NCBI GenBank assembly: GCA_002070265.1
Contig: MWCX01000088.1
Location: 98,389 to 162,388 of the forward strand
Reading direction: 5' to 3'
DNA: 64,000 nt
Origin: Bacteroidetes bacterium ADurb.Bin174
GTDB lineage: Bacteria > Bacteroidota > Bacteroidia > Bacteroidales > Paludibacteraceae
Positions within the stretch are counted from its first letter, which is position 1. The number at the start of each line of letters is the position of its first letter. A program made the translations under genes and the position numbers. Shown here in pieces: positions 17,992 to 28,054 of this stretch. Under the pieces are notes generated by a model. It was not told where the DNA came from. It searched no databases and saw only the letters and a list, made by a program, of their open reading frames with translations.

Positions 17992-18252
17992 GATAAAACT
18001 TTAATTAAAAAACATGAACATCTATTTTTGCAAATATAAATTGTTTTCATTGTATTAACTCTTATGCTTGTGTATTTCATCCATTTTATACTATCAAAAA
18101 ATACAAAAATACAAATATTAATATTTTTTGTACAAGAATATTATTGACTAAATATCATATATTTGTGAAGACATATTTTTGTAGAATCAATCTTTGCAAG
18201 ATTTTTTCACAAAACCTGTTTTTATTAATTATTAATTTAACACACATGTATC
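17992..18252. promoter_or_regulatory. Divergent control region, HTCS / PUL-side gene
   Basis: A very AT-rich 261-bp spacer. On the + strand TATATTTG at 18158-18165 fits the Bacteroidetes -7 element, leaving a leader of about 80 nt before 18253. On the minus strand TATATTTG (complement of 18031-18038) fits the same element for the HTCS gene. No -33 TTTG at proper spacing was found for either, which is common for activator-dependent promoters. I could not identify the HTCS operator. Confidence 0.45.
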
Positions 18253-20079
18253 ATGAGAAAAATTAACTTATTATTATTGATTGCGGCTGTCGGTATAGCC
18301 GGTTTAACAGCCCAGACATTGCCCGAAGGCATGGTCAGTCTTTTACCAGAAGGTGTAAAAGCCGTAATTGACAACACTCGCAAAGCTACACAGTACAAAA
18401 ACTTAGTAGTTGCAGGTGAAAAAACCAAAGGCTACAAAGCTTTCTTTTCTGCAACAGATGACACACATGGAGAAGAATTGTGGGTAACGAACGGAACTCC
18501 CGCAGGAACAAAATTAGTTAAAGACATTAATCCCGGTTCCGGGAGTTCCAATGTTAACTGGATGGCAAGATTTAACGACAAGGTAGTCTTTGCCGCCGAT
18601 AACGGAGAAAATGGAATGGAATTATGGATATCGGATGGTACGGAAGCCGGTACCTTTATGGTAAAAGATATTCATGAATTAGGGTCCTCCGATCCCCGCG
18701 GATTCACTCAAGTAAATGAAACTCAATTTATCTTTGGAGCTGTTGATTTCGATAGTGAAATCTACAGTGAACGTGGCAAGCAATGGTGGCTGTGGGTAAG
18801 TGATGGCACAGAAGAAGGTACCAAATTAATCTATGAATGCGACACCAAATTCCCAGGACAAGACAATACCAGTTGGCTAAGTCCTTATTGCCGTGTCGGA
18901 CGCAGGGTGTTCTTTAAAGCAGACAATAAAGAAGGTACTGTAGGTGAAGAACTGTGGGTAACAGACGGAACTGCTGAAGGCACAAAATTCGTAAAAGACA
19001 TTAACACTGAAACAATCGCTACAGGAACAGCAAACTCTGCCATCGATCAAATGATTAATTTTTACAATGAAAAATTATTCCTCAAAGCTTTCTCAATTGA
19101 AAGTAGCAACGAACCCTGGGCAAGCGACGGAACCGAAGATGGAACTTATGAAATTTTCGACTCTAATCCAACTTTTAATGAGACTGGATTTCCGCGTGGC
19201 GGAGGAGCTTCTGATGCAGGTGCTTTCCCCTATAAAGGAAAAGTATATTTCCGTGGGTTCACCTTGGAAACGGGCTGTGAATTGGCAGCCACTAATTTGG
19301 ATAAAGGAGACTTTACCATCTTCGACATCAACAAAAATGAACCCACAAATGACTTCCATAGTTATCCTGATCCGGGAGTTGAGTTTGACGGTGTGTATAT
19401 GTTCTGTGCAGCTACCGGATTTGATGCAGCGAAACCTTCTAATCTCGGTGGAGAGTTACATTATACCGATGGAGAAAAGATTTACTTACAATCGGATATG
19501 GCACCAGGAGCAAAAAGCAACTGGGTTAAGGAACTCACAGTGGTATCCGGAAGTTTATATTGGTGGAATGAAGCCGGTGATCCTATTGAATACAAGCAAA
19601 AGCTTTTCAGAATTGACAACAAAGAACAATTCCCCGTACGCGTAACTGATCTTAATCCCGATGGTGACCAAATTCACACTTTACGTAATTTAGGCGGCAA
19701 CTTGATTTTTACTACTAATGACGCAAAGAAACCACTTTATGCTTATCATTACCGCAAAGAAGGATATGACCCTGAAAAAGATGCTGATAATCTGGATATA
19801 GAATTCAGAACACGTGCTGAAATTGCTGCCGGATTACCTGTCAACCATGCTGAGAAAACACTTAAAGTGTATCCTAATCCTACGACCGATAAATTTAATT
19901 TTACAGTTAATGGAACACCCATCAGTGTTAAAATATATAACTTAGCAGGATCATTGGTTCAATACAATTCACAAATAACATCTAACTCTATTGATGTTTC
20001 TTCTTTAGCAAAGGGCATGTATATGGTGGTAATTACCAGTACCGAAGGCTCATTTGCAAAAAATCTTATTATAAACTAA
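18253..20079 (+). CDS. Secreted ELWxxDGT-repeat protein with T9SS sorting tail
   Basis: A 608-residue secreted protein. A signal peptide (1-20) is followed by at least five hyalin-like repeats of the form ELWVTDGTxxGTKxVKDI (near residues 75, 131, 180, 235 and 292), a pattern that folds as a beta-propeller in related proteins. The last ~75 residues begin LKVYPNPTTDKFNF and end AKNLIIN, a type A T9SS sorting domain. It lies directly opposite the HTCS gene and is followed by its own terminator (20107-20145), so it is a separate transcript from the susCD operon. No catalytic motif was seen; a surface glycan-binding or adhesive role is an inference from place and fold. Start chosen at the ATG with the signal peptide. 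Confidence 0.85.
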   Translation: MRKINLLLLIAAVGIAGLTAQTLPEGMVSLLPEGVKAVIDNTRKATQYKNLVVAGEKTKGYKAFFSATDDTHGEELWVTNGTPAGTKLVKDINPGSGSSNVNWMARFNDKVVFAADNGENGMELWISDGTEAGTFMVKDIHELGSSDPRGFTQVNETQFIFGAVDFDSEIYSERGKQWWLWVSDGTEEGTKLIYECDTKFPGQDNTSWLSPYCRVGRRVFFKADNKEGTVGEELWVTDGTAEGTKFVKDINTETIATGTANSAIDQMINFYNEKLFLKAFSIESSNEPWASDGTEDGTYEIFDSNPTFNETGFPRGGGASDAGAFPYKGKVYFRGFTLETGCELAATNLDKGDFTIFDINKNEPTNDFHSYPDPGVEFDGVYMFCAATGFDAAKPSNLGGELHYTDGEKIYLQSDMAPGAKSNWVKELTVVSGSLYWWNEAGDPIEYKQKLFRIDNKEQFPVRVTDLNPDGDQIHTLRNLGGNLIFTTNDAKKPLYAYHYRKEGYDPEKDADNLDIEFRTRAEIAAGLPVNHAEKTLKVYPNPTTDKFNFTVNGTPISVKIYNLAGSLVQYNSQITSNSIDVSSLAKGMYMVVITSTEGSFAKNLIIN

Positions 20080-20105
20080 CAACACATAGGATTTTGTACT
20101 TATTT

Positions 20106-20145
20106 AAGGGGCAGTTTCAGGTATCATCCCCAAACTGCCCTTTTA
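20106..20145 (+). terminator. Rho-independent terminator
   Basis: GGGCAGTTT (20109-20117) and AAACTGCCC (20132-20140) form a perfect 9-bp GC-rich stem followed by TTTTAT, 27 bp after the stop of the ELWxxDGT protein. It separates that gene from the SusC operon, whose start is 50 bp further on. Confidence 0.8.
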
Positions 20146-20196
20146 TAACATAACTATCTATCTCAAACTTTTGTCTGATTAAAATTCTTCTATCCC

Positions 20197-23100
20197 ATGA
20201 CAAAACATGATAATTTAAAACATAAACTTTTCACTTCCCTCATGCTCATCCTTTGTAGCTTATTGCTGAATGCTCAAGGGAAAATATCTGTTTCCGGTTT
20301 GGTATTAGACAGCATCAACAATGAACCTTTAATCGGAGTTTCTATACTGGAAAAAGGAACAACAAATGGGAGCATGACCGGTATGCACGGAGATTTCACA
20401 ATACCCGTGTCGCCCAACGCAATATTAGAGGTCAGCTATATGGGTTATGGCAAAAAAGAAGTCAATGTCAATAATCAAACGCAATTAACCATCTATCTAA
20501 GTGAAAGAAGCGAACACTTAGATGAAATCATTGTGATTGGATACGGTGTACAGAAGAAAAGCGATATTACGGGTTCAATTTCTTCTGTGTCCGGGAAAGA
20601 CATTAATAATATCCCTGTTGCATCAGCACTACAAGCCTTACAAGGGAAAGCTGCCGGAGTAAACATCATTCAAAACTCAGGAGCACCCGGTGAACAAATC
20701 ACCATTAAGGTAAGAGGAACCGGCACCATCAATGACGCTAATCCACTTTTTGTGATTGATGGATTTATTGTTGACCGGATAGACCACCTGAATCCGAATG
20801 ATATTGCCAATATCGAAATATTAAAAGACGCTGCTTCAAGTGCTGTTTATGGCTCAAGAGGTGCAAATGGAGTAGTCTTAGTTACCACTAAAAGTGGCAC
20901 TGAAAGCAAAACACAAATAGCTTTTGACAGTTTTGTCGGCATATCCAACCCCTGGAAAAAAATTTCCGTGATGGATATTGAGCAATATGCATTAATGCTC
21001 GATTACATCAATGGCTTACCTAATTTTTCGGTTGATGGACAGCTCTATTATTCAAAAGATCCGGTTACAGATGAACTGATTTACGACCAAAGTAAATTTC
21101 ACAGGATAGACACCATTCGTACAAACTCTCCTGCAAATTGGTGGGACGCTATTTCACAAACAGGAGTTAAACAACAGTATAACCTGACATTATCTGGAGG
21201 AAACAAACAAAATAAGTTTTTTGCAAGCAGCAGCTATTATGATGAAGAAGGTATTGTAAAAACTTCAGGATATAATCGGTTCAACATCCGTCTGAATTTA
21301 AACAATCAGTTAACAAACCGGTTGAATTTATCAACCAATATCATGTACACCAATGAGAATCGGAAAATTGTACCCGGAGGACAAAATGGAATATTAAAAC
21401 GTGCATTATTTCAAAGTCCTATGGTTTACACCTACGATTCAAAAGGATATTATAGTGAAGGTCACCCTATTGCTATGTTAAACAGAAATCATAACCGAAT
21501 GGAACGACATCGTATTGATCTTAATTTCAGACTGGATGCACAAATTTTAAAATCATTGAATTACCAATTCAAAATATCGGATTATTTAACTCCCGAAACT
21601 TTATATGATTTTTCTGAGGTTAACAAATTAGATGAAGATTTTCAAATGCCTTATGATTTATCATCAGTTTTCAGACGTCAAAATTTGGCCAACAAGTGGG
21701 AAATTAATAATCTTCTAACATTTAATTGGCAAAACTCCCTACATGATATTTCAATATTAGGAGGTCAAATAATCGAAGGTTATAAATACAGCTATCAAGA
21801 ATCTATTCGCAAAGGAACTGCCGGTAACTCACCTGAAATGTGGTATTTATCCAGTGCATACACAGGAGACAAAACACGTGGACTTGATAGAGAATGGACT
21901 GCTTTGGGATTCATTGGAAGGGTCAATTACAATTTACTTGACAGATATTTGTTTCAGGTAAATTTTCGTGCCGATGCATCATCCGTGTTTGCCAAGAAAG
22001 AAAGGTGGGGATATTTCCCATCAGTCTCAGCAGGATGGAAATTTTCATCTGAGGCTTTTATGCAAGACATTGATTGGCTAACTTTAGGGAAACTACGTAT
22101 TGGATGGGGGAAATTAGGTAATAACAGAATTGATGAAATGTCACGTTACACAATTTTGAACACACAATATAATTACCCTTATGGCATAGGTAATCATATT
22201 TTATACCCCGGCATTATTGCCACAAGCATCGGTAACCCAAACATCCGATGGGAGAAAACAGAAACCTATAACATAGGTTTGGACTTGGGATTATTTAAAA
22301 ACAGTTTGACATTAGGCATTGAGCTTTTTGATAAATTGACAAGCGATATGTTGTTGCGTGTTCCTGTTACTTTATCTTCCGGACTGAATGATGCTCCTAT
22401 GACCAATGCCGGATCGGTGAGTAATCGCGGTATTGAATTTATTGTAAATCAAAAAGGAAATGTAGGAAAGTTTAAATTTGATGTGGGCTTCAATGTTTCA
22501 TACATACAAAACAAGGTTGTAAGTTTGGGCACAGGCAACGAGCCTGTCTATGGTGGCTGGTTAAACGAACCAAGCGTACTCGATTTTACAACTAAAACAG
22601 CTGTAGGAAAACCAATAGGAAGTTTCTTCGGATATGTGACCGACGGCATATTTAAAACTTTTGAAGAAGTTAAAGAAAGCGCCCAATACGATTTTGGAAA
22701 AAATGATTTCGAGCAAACAACCCGTCCGGGAGATTTTAAATTTGTTGACTTAAATGGTGATGGCAGGATAACAGCTGAAGATCGTACTTTCTTAGGCTCC
22801 TCCCTTCCCAATTTTGTATTCGGAATACCTCTTTCTTTCAGTTATGCCAATTTTGATTTGAATTTATTTTTTCAAGGACAAACCGGCAATAAAATTTTCA
22901 ATGTGATGGATTATTATTTGAATAATGCAGCTGCCGGTAATGTGTACGCCGATATCAGGGACAAACATTGGTCGGGACAACTTCGGGATGACAGGGCTTT
23001 CTTTCCGTTGAATTTAGATGCCACTATTCCTGATTTAGACCCTTCTGACATACCGCGCAACTTCAGATCCTCTGACTTCTTTGTAAAAGACGGATCGTAT

Positions 23101-23346
23101 GTACGTTTACAAGAATTACGCCTGATGTACAATTTTTCAAAACAGGTAAGTTCGCAATTGTGGTTAACCGACCTTTCATTATTCGCAAGCGCATATAACC
23201 TCCTCACATTTACAGCATATAACGGATTTGATCCGGAGGTGGGCAAGGTTGCCGGAACAGAGAGTAACAACCTTAACATGGGAGTAGATCATGGGAATTA
23301 TCCGCAAGCACGGACATTTACAATAGGTTTAAAAATGGTATTTTAA
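20197..23346 (+). CDS. SusC/RagA family TonB-linked outer membrane transporter
   Basis: A 1049-residue outer-membrane importer that takes oligosaccharides through the outer membrane with SusD as lid. Order: signal peptide (about 1-27), CarboxypepD_reg-like domain (about 30-110; ISVSGLVLDSINNEPLIGVS), a TonB-box-like stretch DEIIVIGYGVQKKSDITGS (109-127), plug domain (about 120-235; IEILKDAASSAVYGSRGANG), and the beta-barrel to the aromatic terminus GLKMVF. The full family length is present. The paired SusD begins 12 bp downstream, and the sugar hydrolases that follow suggest arabinan or arabinogalactan fragments as cargo. Confidence 0.96.
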   Translation: MTKHDNLKHKLFTSLMLILCSLLLNAQGKISVSGLVLDSINNEPLIGVSILEKGTTNGSMTGMHGDFTIPVSPNAILEVSYMGYGKKEVNVNNQTQLTIYLSERSEHLDEIIVIGYGVQKKSDITGSISSVSGKDINNIPVASALQALQGKAAGVNIIQNSGAPGEQITIKVRGTGTINDANPLFVIDGFIVDRIDHLNPNDIANIEILKDAASSAVYGSRGANGVVLVTTKSGTESKTQIAFDSFVGISNPWKKISVMDIEQYALMLDYINGLPNFSVDGQLYYSKDPVTDELIYDQSKFHRIDTIRTNSPANWWDAISQTGVKQQYNLTLSGGNKQNKFFASSSYYDEEGIVKTSGYNRFNIRLNLNNQLTNRLNLSTNIMYTNENRKIVPGGQNGILKRALFQSPMVYTYDSKGYYSEGHPIAMLNRNHNRMERHRIDLNFRLDAQILKSLNYQFKISDYLTPETLYDFSEVNKLDEDFQMPYDLSSVFRRQNLANKWEINNLLTFNWQNSLHDISILGGQIIEGYKYSYQESIRKGTAGNSPEMWYLSSAYTGDKTRGLDREWTALGFIGRVNYNLLDRYLFQVNFRADASSVFAKKERWGYFPSVSAGWKFSSEAFMQDIDWLTLGKLRIGWGKLGNNRIDEMSRYTILNTQYNYPYGIGNHILYPGIIATSIGNPNIRWEKTETYNIGLDLGLFKNSLTLGIELFDKLTSDMLLRVPVTLSSGLNDAPMTNAGSVSNRGIEFIVNQKGNVGKFKFDVGFNVSYIQNKVVSLGTGNEPVYGGWLNEPSVLDFTTKTAVGKPIGSFFGYVTDGIFKTFEEVKESAQYDFGKNDFEQTTRPGDFKFVDLNGDGRITAEDRTFLGSSLPNFVFGIPLSFSYANFDLNLFFQGQTGNKIFNVMDYYLNNAAAGNVYADIRDKHWSGQLRDDRAFFPLNLDATIPDLDPSDIPRNFRSSDFFVKDGSYVRLQELRLMYNFSKQVSSQLWLTDLSLFASAYNLLTFTAYNGFDPEVGKVAGTESNNLNMGVDHGNYPQARTFTIGLKMVF

Positions 23347-23358
23347 ATATTAATTATT

Positions 23359-25044
23359 ATGAACAACAATCGACTAAACTTTATATGGATACTATTGATA
23401 GGGCTTTTGGTATCGCTGGGCGGATGTGATGATTTCTTAACCAAAGAGGTTCTTGGAAATTCAACCGATGAGAATTTTTTTGATACCAAATATAAATTAC
23501 AGGCTGCTTTAAATGCGAGCTATGATGTTTTGCAAATGGACTTATTCAATGAGTGTGAATGGCGGTTTGGAGAAGCTTGTGCAGACGATGTGTGGGGTGG
23601 TGACGAAGGACTCGGCAGTCAGATGGGACAATTGGTTCACTTTCGTTTTAACACGTCAAATGAATGGATACGTAACAGATACGATATCAATTACAAAGGA
23701 ATACATCGTGCCAACCAGGTCATAGCCAATGTAAACAGAGTTAAATTATCCATTTACGACTACAATTCTTACAGGGAAATAAGAGAAATTTTGGGGCAAG
23801 CTAAATTTTTACGGGCATTGTATTATTTTAATCTCGTAAAAACCTATGGAGGTGTGCCCATTCGTCAGGAGACAGAAACTGTTGATAATTTAGTGATACC
23901 CCGAAGCACAGCAGAAGAAGTATATGCTTATATTGAAAAAGATTTGCGAGAAGCAGCCATTATGCTGCCGGCTCGGTATGTTGGAAATGACGCCGGGAAG
24001 GCAGATGAAGGAGCTGCGGTGGCATTGTTGATGAAAGTCTTGATGTATCAGGCTATACCCGGAGAAAAATCGGAGAAATGGGAGGAAATTGTTCGTTTAG
24101 GTGAGTTTTTTGTTGATGGTACACCCTTGACCTTTGGTGAAATATTAAAATTTGACAATACTGTAGAGACTTGGGAAGCACTACGTAAACGATTATGGTT
24201 CCAACCTCAGGAAGAAATACAACCTTCCGATCCTTACGAAACTGATAATACGCTCTTAAATCCTCTGCACAATGCATATTCAATTGAATACAAAGACTAT
24301 TACGGCAACAGCATCAGCTATGTCGAACAGTTCTTTCAAATAGGTGAATTCTGCAAAGGTTCTGTATTTGAAGTAGTTTTCAAAGAGTCTGCCGATGGTT
24401 CGGGTGGTGATGAAAATGAGGGCACACCTATCTATACCAATCATTATTCGACCTCTCCTCAAATCTGGTCAACTGATGCAATTATCCAGGAAATATTTTC
24501 ATCCGATGCAAGACGTAGTTTTATGATTGGACACCAACAATATGCTCCTGATGGCGAAATTGCCCAAACCGGTCCCGGCAGGCATTTTTCTTTGAAATGG
24601 TACACACCTATAAAAGACAGACCACAATATGGCGGTGATAACGGGAAAAATAGGAGATTGATACGATATGCAGAAGTAATTTTGATGTATGCCGAAGCAC
24701 TAAATGAGTGCGGAAAAGGAGACTTGGCTTTGATCAAACTTAATTTCTTAAAATCACAAGCCAATAAGATAGATAATAGTTCCAATCTATATGTGGGTGG
24801 CGGATACGGATATATGCGTGATCAAATTTGGAAAGAACGCCGCATTGAACTCTGTTACGAATGGGATAGATTTTTTGATTTGGTCCGCCAAGGCAGAGCT
24901 GCTGAAGTCATTAAAATTTATGGTGCTAAGCGTGCCAATAAACGTGGATATTATTTCAGAAAAGGAATTAATGAATTATTTCCGATTCCACAAAGCGAAA
25001 TAGACATATCCAACGGCATCGTCGTACAAAATCCGGGTTATTAA
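23359..25044 (+). CDS. SusD/RagB family surface glycan-binding lipoprotein
   Basis: A 561-residue lipoprotein partner of the adjacent SusC. The lipobox is SLGGC with the lipidated Cys near residue 23. The family's tetratricopeptide-rich core is seen in AKFLRALYYFNLVKTYGG (about 148-165), RYAEVILMYAEALNE (about 436-450), and the C-terminal IWKERRIELCYEWDRFFDLVR (in two parts, about 490-510), ending in FPIPQSEI and NPGY as is usual for SusD proteins. Confidence 0.96.
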   Translation: MNNNRLNFIWILLIGLLVSLGGCDDFLTKEVLGNSTDENFFDTKYKLQAALNASYDVLQMDLFNECEWRFGEACADDVWGGDEGLGSQMGQLVHFRFNTSNEWIRNRYDINYKGIHRANQVIANVNRVKLSIYDYNSYREIREILGQAKFLRALYYFNLVKTYGGVPIRQETETVDNLVIPRSTAEEVYAYIEKDLREAAIMLPARYVGNDAGKADEGAAVALLMKVLMYQAIPGEKSEKWEEIVRLGEFFVDGTPLTFGEILKFDNTVETWEALRKRLWFQPQEEIQPSDPYETDNTLLNPLHNAYSIEYKDYYGNSISYVEQFFQIGEFCKGSVFEVVFKESADGSGGDENEGTPIYTNHYSTSPQIWSTDAIIQEIFSSDARRSFMIGHQQYAPDGEIAQTGPGRHFSLKWYTPIKDRPQYGGDNGKNRRLIRYAEVILMYAEALNECGKGDLALIKLNFLKSQANKIDNSSNLYVGGGYGYMRDQIWKERRIELCYEWDRFFDLVRQGRAAEVIKIYGAKRANKRGYYFRKGINELFPIPQSEIDISNGIVVQNPGY

Positions 25045-25076
25045 TCAAAATCAGACTCAATTAATTTTTAAAGCAT

Positions 25077-26069
25077 ATGAAGAACAAACATATCATATCA
25101 TCTAAAATCATCATCATAACAATCATGATGATGACTGTAAATATTTCCTGTGAGCAAGACGTTATCAAAAATCCTAAGGCGACCATTGAAATCAACAAAG
25201 ACAAATTAAACATCAATGAGTCTTTGCAAATAGTATTTACAGGAGAAGCAGATCAAGTGGTAATTTTCACAGGAGATGACATGCATAATTATGATTTACG
25301 AAAAGAAAGCAATACCGGATTTGTAGTGGATAAAAATGTATTTACATATTCTTATGCCACACCAGGTACTTACAAGGTTGTTTGTATTGCATCTACTTAT
25401 GGCGATGCGGCTGTCAATTTACAATTTGACACCTGTGCTGTCGTCATTACAGTAATTGATGATCAAACTGAAATTGACAGACTGTCGTGTCCTCAAATAT
25501 TGTATGATGAAGTTTTTGCGGAGAGATTAGCAAATGACAATTGGATTATGCGATTACCCAGAAAAGTCAGGTATAATAACCTTACTCCGTCCATCGCTTT
25601 GTCTCAAAGATTGAAATTCTATGTGCAATCGGATTCTACACAATTTTTCATCAATGGAAATGCTTTTGAAAGTACCAAAAAATATGATTTATCATCAACC
25701 GTCAATATTGATGTAAAATCCCATTTTGGGACTGTACGCCCTTACACCCTTCATACTTTATATTATCCTGAATTTGAATCATTCAAAATGCTCGGTGTAA
25801 ACGGAAAGTTAAAACGTACTGAATTTGACTACAGTAGTTTCGAGTTAGAAATAACGCTGCCAAATGGAACAGATGTAAGTCATGTTATTCCTGAGTTTAA
25901 AACTTATGCTGCTACGGATAAAATCTATATAAATGATGTGGAGCAAATTTCTACAGTTACAGCTGTTGATTTCACACATAATGTTACCTATAAAATCGTA
26001 TCATTTTTAGCAGGAAATAGTGATATTCAAGCCATCGGAACAGTGAAAATTAAAATCATATATCAATGA
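25077..26069 (+). CDS. PUL surface lipoprotein of SusE position, PKD-like
   Basis: A 330-residue lipoprotein in the place usually taken by surface glycan-binding proteins (after SusD). The signal ends in NISC (Cys near 23). Residues 30-125 resemble an immunoglobulin/PKD-like domain: NESLQIVFTGEADQVVIFTG, then YSYATPGTYKVVCIAS. The remainder (about 130-330) is beta-rich without a recognised domain. No catalytic residues were identified. The stop overlaps the next start (ATGA), so it is coupled to the GH93-like gene. Confidence 0.72.
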   Translation: MKNKHIISSKIIIITIMMMTVNISCEQDVIKNPKATIEINKDKLNINESLQIVFTGEADQVVIFTGDDMHNYDLRKESNTGFVVDKNVFTYSYATPGTYKVVCIASTYGDAAVNLQFDTCAVVITVIDDQTEIDRLSCPQILYDEVFAERLANDNWIMRLPRKVRYNNLTPSIALSQRLKFYVQSDSTQFFINGNAFESTKKYDLSSTVNIDVKSHFGTVRPYTLHTLYYPEFESFKMLGVNGKLKRTEFDYSSFELEITLPNGTDVSHVIPEFKTYAATDKIYINDVEQISTVTAVDFTHNVTYKIVSFLAGNSDIQAIGTVKIKIIYQ

Positions 26070-28036
26070 AATCAATAAAATTAAGACACATTCAACTATT
26101 ACTCTTCTTGTTACTTATTGCAACAATAACTTTTGGTCAACGTAAAAGACCTTATACAGGATCCCGTATATTTTGGGACAAAGGAAGTTATACTGAAGTC
26201 TTCCAGCCCGGCAACTATGCCAGGATGATACAATTACAAGACGGACGACTTATGGCTGTTGCAGAAGCTTTAGGCGGAACAAGCATTAGCTTTAGCAATA
26301 ATATGGGTTCAACATGGGAACCACCACGTAAAATTGCATCTCCTCCGGAAAAAATAGCTTACGCCAATGCAGAGGTCATTCAGTTGGAAGACGGAACCTT
26401 ATTGGTCGGTATCAATGCCCGTCCACATACACCCTACTCGACCGAGCGCCGCTTTGGAATCTGGGTTGTCAGAAGTACAGACAACGGAGACTCATGGAGT
26501 GCTCCGATTTTTGTTTATGAGGCTCAGCATGTTTTTACTGATGGTTGTTGGGAACCCGCATTTCTTGAATTGCCTTCAGGCGAAGTACAATGTTATTTCG
26601 CCAATGAAAACGATTTTACTACCAATAATGACCAAAACATTTCCATGTGCCGTTCTTTCGACAAGGGACTAACATGGAGTCTACCCGTCACTGTATCATA
26701 CCGTCAAGGGGCACGGGATGGCATGCCTGTACCGGTTTTACTACCGGCAGAAGGAAGCAACGAAGCAGAAATTGTCGTAATCATCGAAGATAACGGATGG
26801 CCGGGACGTGGTAACTTTGCCGCCACAACTGTAAGAAACAAATTAGCTGACAATTGGACCAAAGGATACGTGGATGCCACAAGCTCAAACAGGGCAATGA
26901 TTTTCGAAAAAACACCTGCCTCCAACATTGTATCTGCTGCACCCTATATCCGTCGGCTACCTTGGGGAGAGACGGTAGCATCTTTTCAAACCAACGAAAA
27001 CAGAATCTCTAATGATCTTCAATACTTCGACATGCATGTATTAGTAGGAGATTCAAGAGCGCGTAACTTTAAAGCTCAAAGTGCTCCATTTGCTTTAAGC
27101 AATGACAAACATGCCATTTGGAATTCTGTAGCGGTGATAGATACCGGCATTGTGGTCGCAGTGGCTTCAATAGGACCACCCAATGGACAAAATGATGTTA
27201 TCATGATGAAAGGTTATCCTATCCGGCAAGCAAGGGCAGATTACGGCAGCATTACGGTAGATGGAAAAAAGACATCAGAAGAAAAATGGACATCACCCAA
27301 TATGGCACAACTTCATTTTGGTGTAGTTTCAAATACCAGAACCATGGTCGATTTTCTCTACGACGATCAATATCTGTATGTTACATCTCGGGTAATAGAC
27401 AGAAATATTATCAATTCAGGAGTTGATAATGATGGTGTGCGTTTTATGATTGACGTTGAAGATGTTTCAGGCATATCTCCTCAACAGGGGATGTATTCTT
27501 TTTTCTTTGACACAAACGGCACTGTTAAGTTTCAAAAAGGAGAAAACGGCAAATGGGTTACAGAAACCAATACTTCCAATATTCTTTATGCCATTGATAT
27601 TCGATCCAGTTATTACAATATTGAAGCTGCGATTCCATGGAGTTTGATGGGTAAAACATCCACTCCAACCAACAATAGAATGGCAATTGCATTTGAAGTT
27701 GTCAACAAAGAACAATACACCAGAACTGTCGAGGGAATTGCTGATGCCCTCAGCGACCAGTCATGGTCATGGCTAGAATTTGTGCTTGGTGAGCAAAAAA
27801 CGGCTGTTTTACAACAAAATAGACCAAAAATTACCACTTTAATAAAAAATAATACTTTATATTTGCGCAGTCCTGTTAATATTGAACTGGTTTCTCTATA
27901 TTCTTTTACGGGAAAATTAATTGACTGGAAGAAAAACATTGGTTTAACTTATCAAACCCACCTGCCTACTAAAAACGGTGGTGTATTATGTGTGTCACTT
28001 GATAATGGTGAAACTATTGTCAGAAAAATATTGTAA
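26066..28036 (+). CDS. GH93-like exo-arabinanase with CBM9-like domain and T9SS tail
   Basis: A 656-residue secreted enzyme. After a signal peptide (1-24) comes a six-bladed sialidase-type propeller (about 35-390) with BNR-like turns (SFSNNMGSTWEPP, STDNGDSWSAP, SFDKGLTWSLP). DGCWEPAFLELPSG followed by YFANE resembles the GH93 exo-alpha-1,5-L-arabinanase signature; Glu163 and Glu241 are the candidate catalytic pair by spacing. A CBM9/DOMON-like domain follows (about 395-575; YDDQYLYVTSRVIDRNI, DNDGVRFMIDVED), then a C-terminal tail ending GETIVRKIL, consistent with T9SS export. The sialidase Arg triad and FRIP motif are not evident, so sialidase is rejected. Substrate is inferred from GH93 likeness and the GH43 neighbours. 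Confidence 0.75.
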   Translation: MKSIKLRHIQLLLFLLLIATITFGQRKRPYTGSRIFWDKGSYTEVFQPGNYARMIQLQDGRLMAVAEALGGTSISFSNNMGSTWEPPRKIASPPEKIAYANAEVIQLEDGTLLVGINARPHTPYSTERRFGIWVVRSTDNGDSWSAPIFVYEAQHVFTDGCWEPAFLELPSGEVQCYFANENDFTTNNDQNISMCRSFDKGLTWSLPVTVSYRQGARDGMPVPVLLPAEGSNEAEIVVIIEDNGWPGRGNFAATTVRNKLADNWTKGYVDATSSNRAMIFEKTPASNIVSAAPYIRRLPWGETVASFQTNENRISNDLQYFDMHVLVGDSRARNFKAQSAPFALSNDKHAIWNSVAVIDTGIVVAVASIGPPNGQNDVIMMKGYPIRQARADYGSITVDGKKTSEEKWTSPNMAQLHFGVVSNTRTMVDFLYDDQYLYVTSRVIDRNIINSGVDNDGVRFMIDVEDVSGISPQQGMYSFFFDTNGTVKFQKGENGKWVTETNTSNILYAIDIRSSYYNIEAAIPWSLMGKTSTPTNNRMAIAFEVVNKEQYTRTVEGIADALSDQSWSWLEFVLGEQKTAVLQQNRPKITTLIKNNTLYLRSPVNIELVSLYSFTGKLIDWKKNIGLTYQTHLPTKNGGVLCVSLDNGETIVRKIL

Positions 28037-28054
28037 CGAAAGGAGAATAATTTC

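Noticed and set aside
19067-19645. 192-codon frame inside the ELWxxDGT protein gene
   Set aside because: Same strand, shifted frame; the repeats and the T9SS tail are in the other frame.
26066-28036. Sialidase, because of BNR-like turns
   Set aside because: No FRIP motif or Arg triad seen; the CWEPAFLE pattern, Glu spacing and GH43 neighbours favour GH93.
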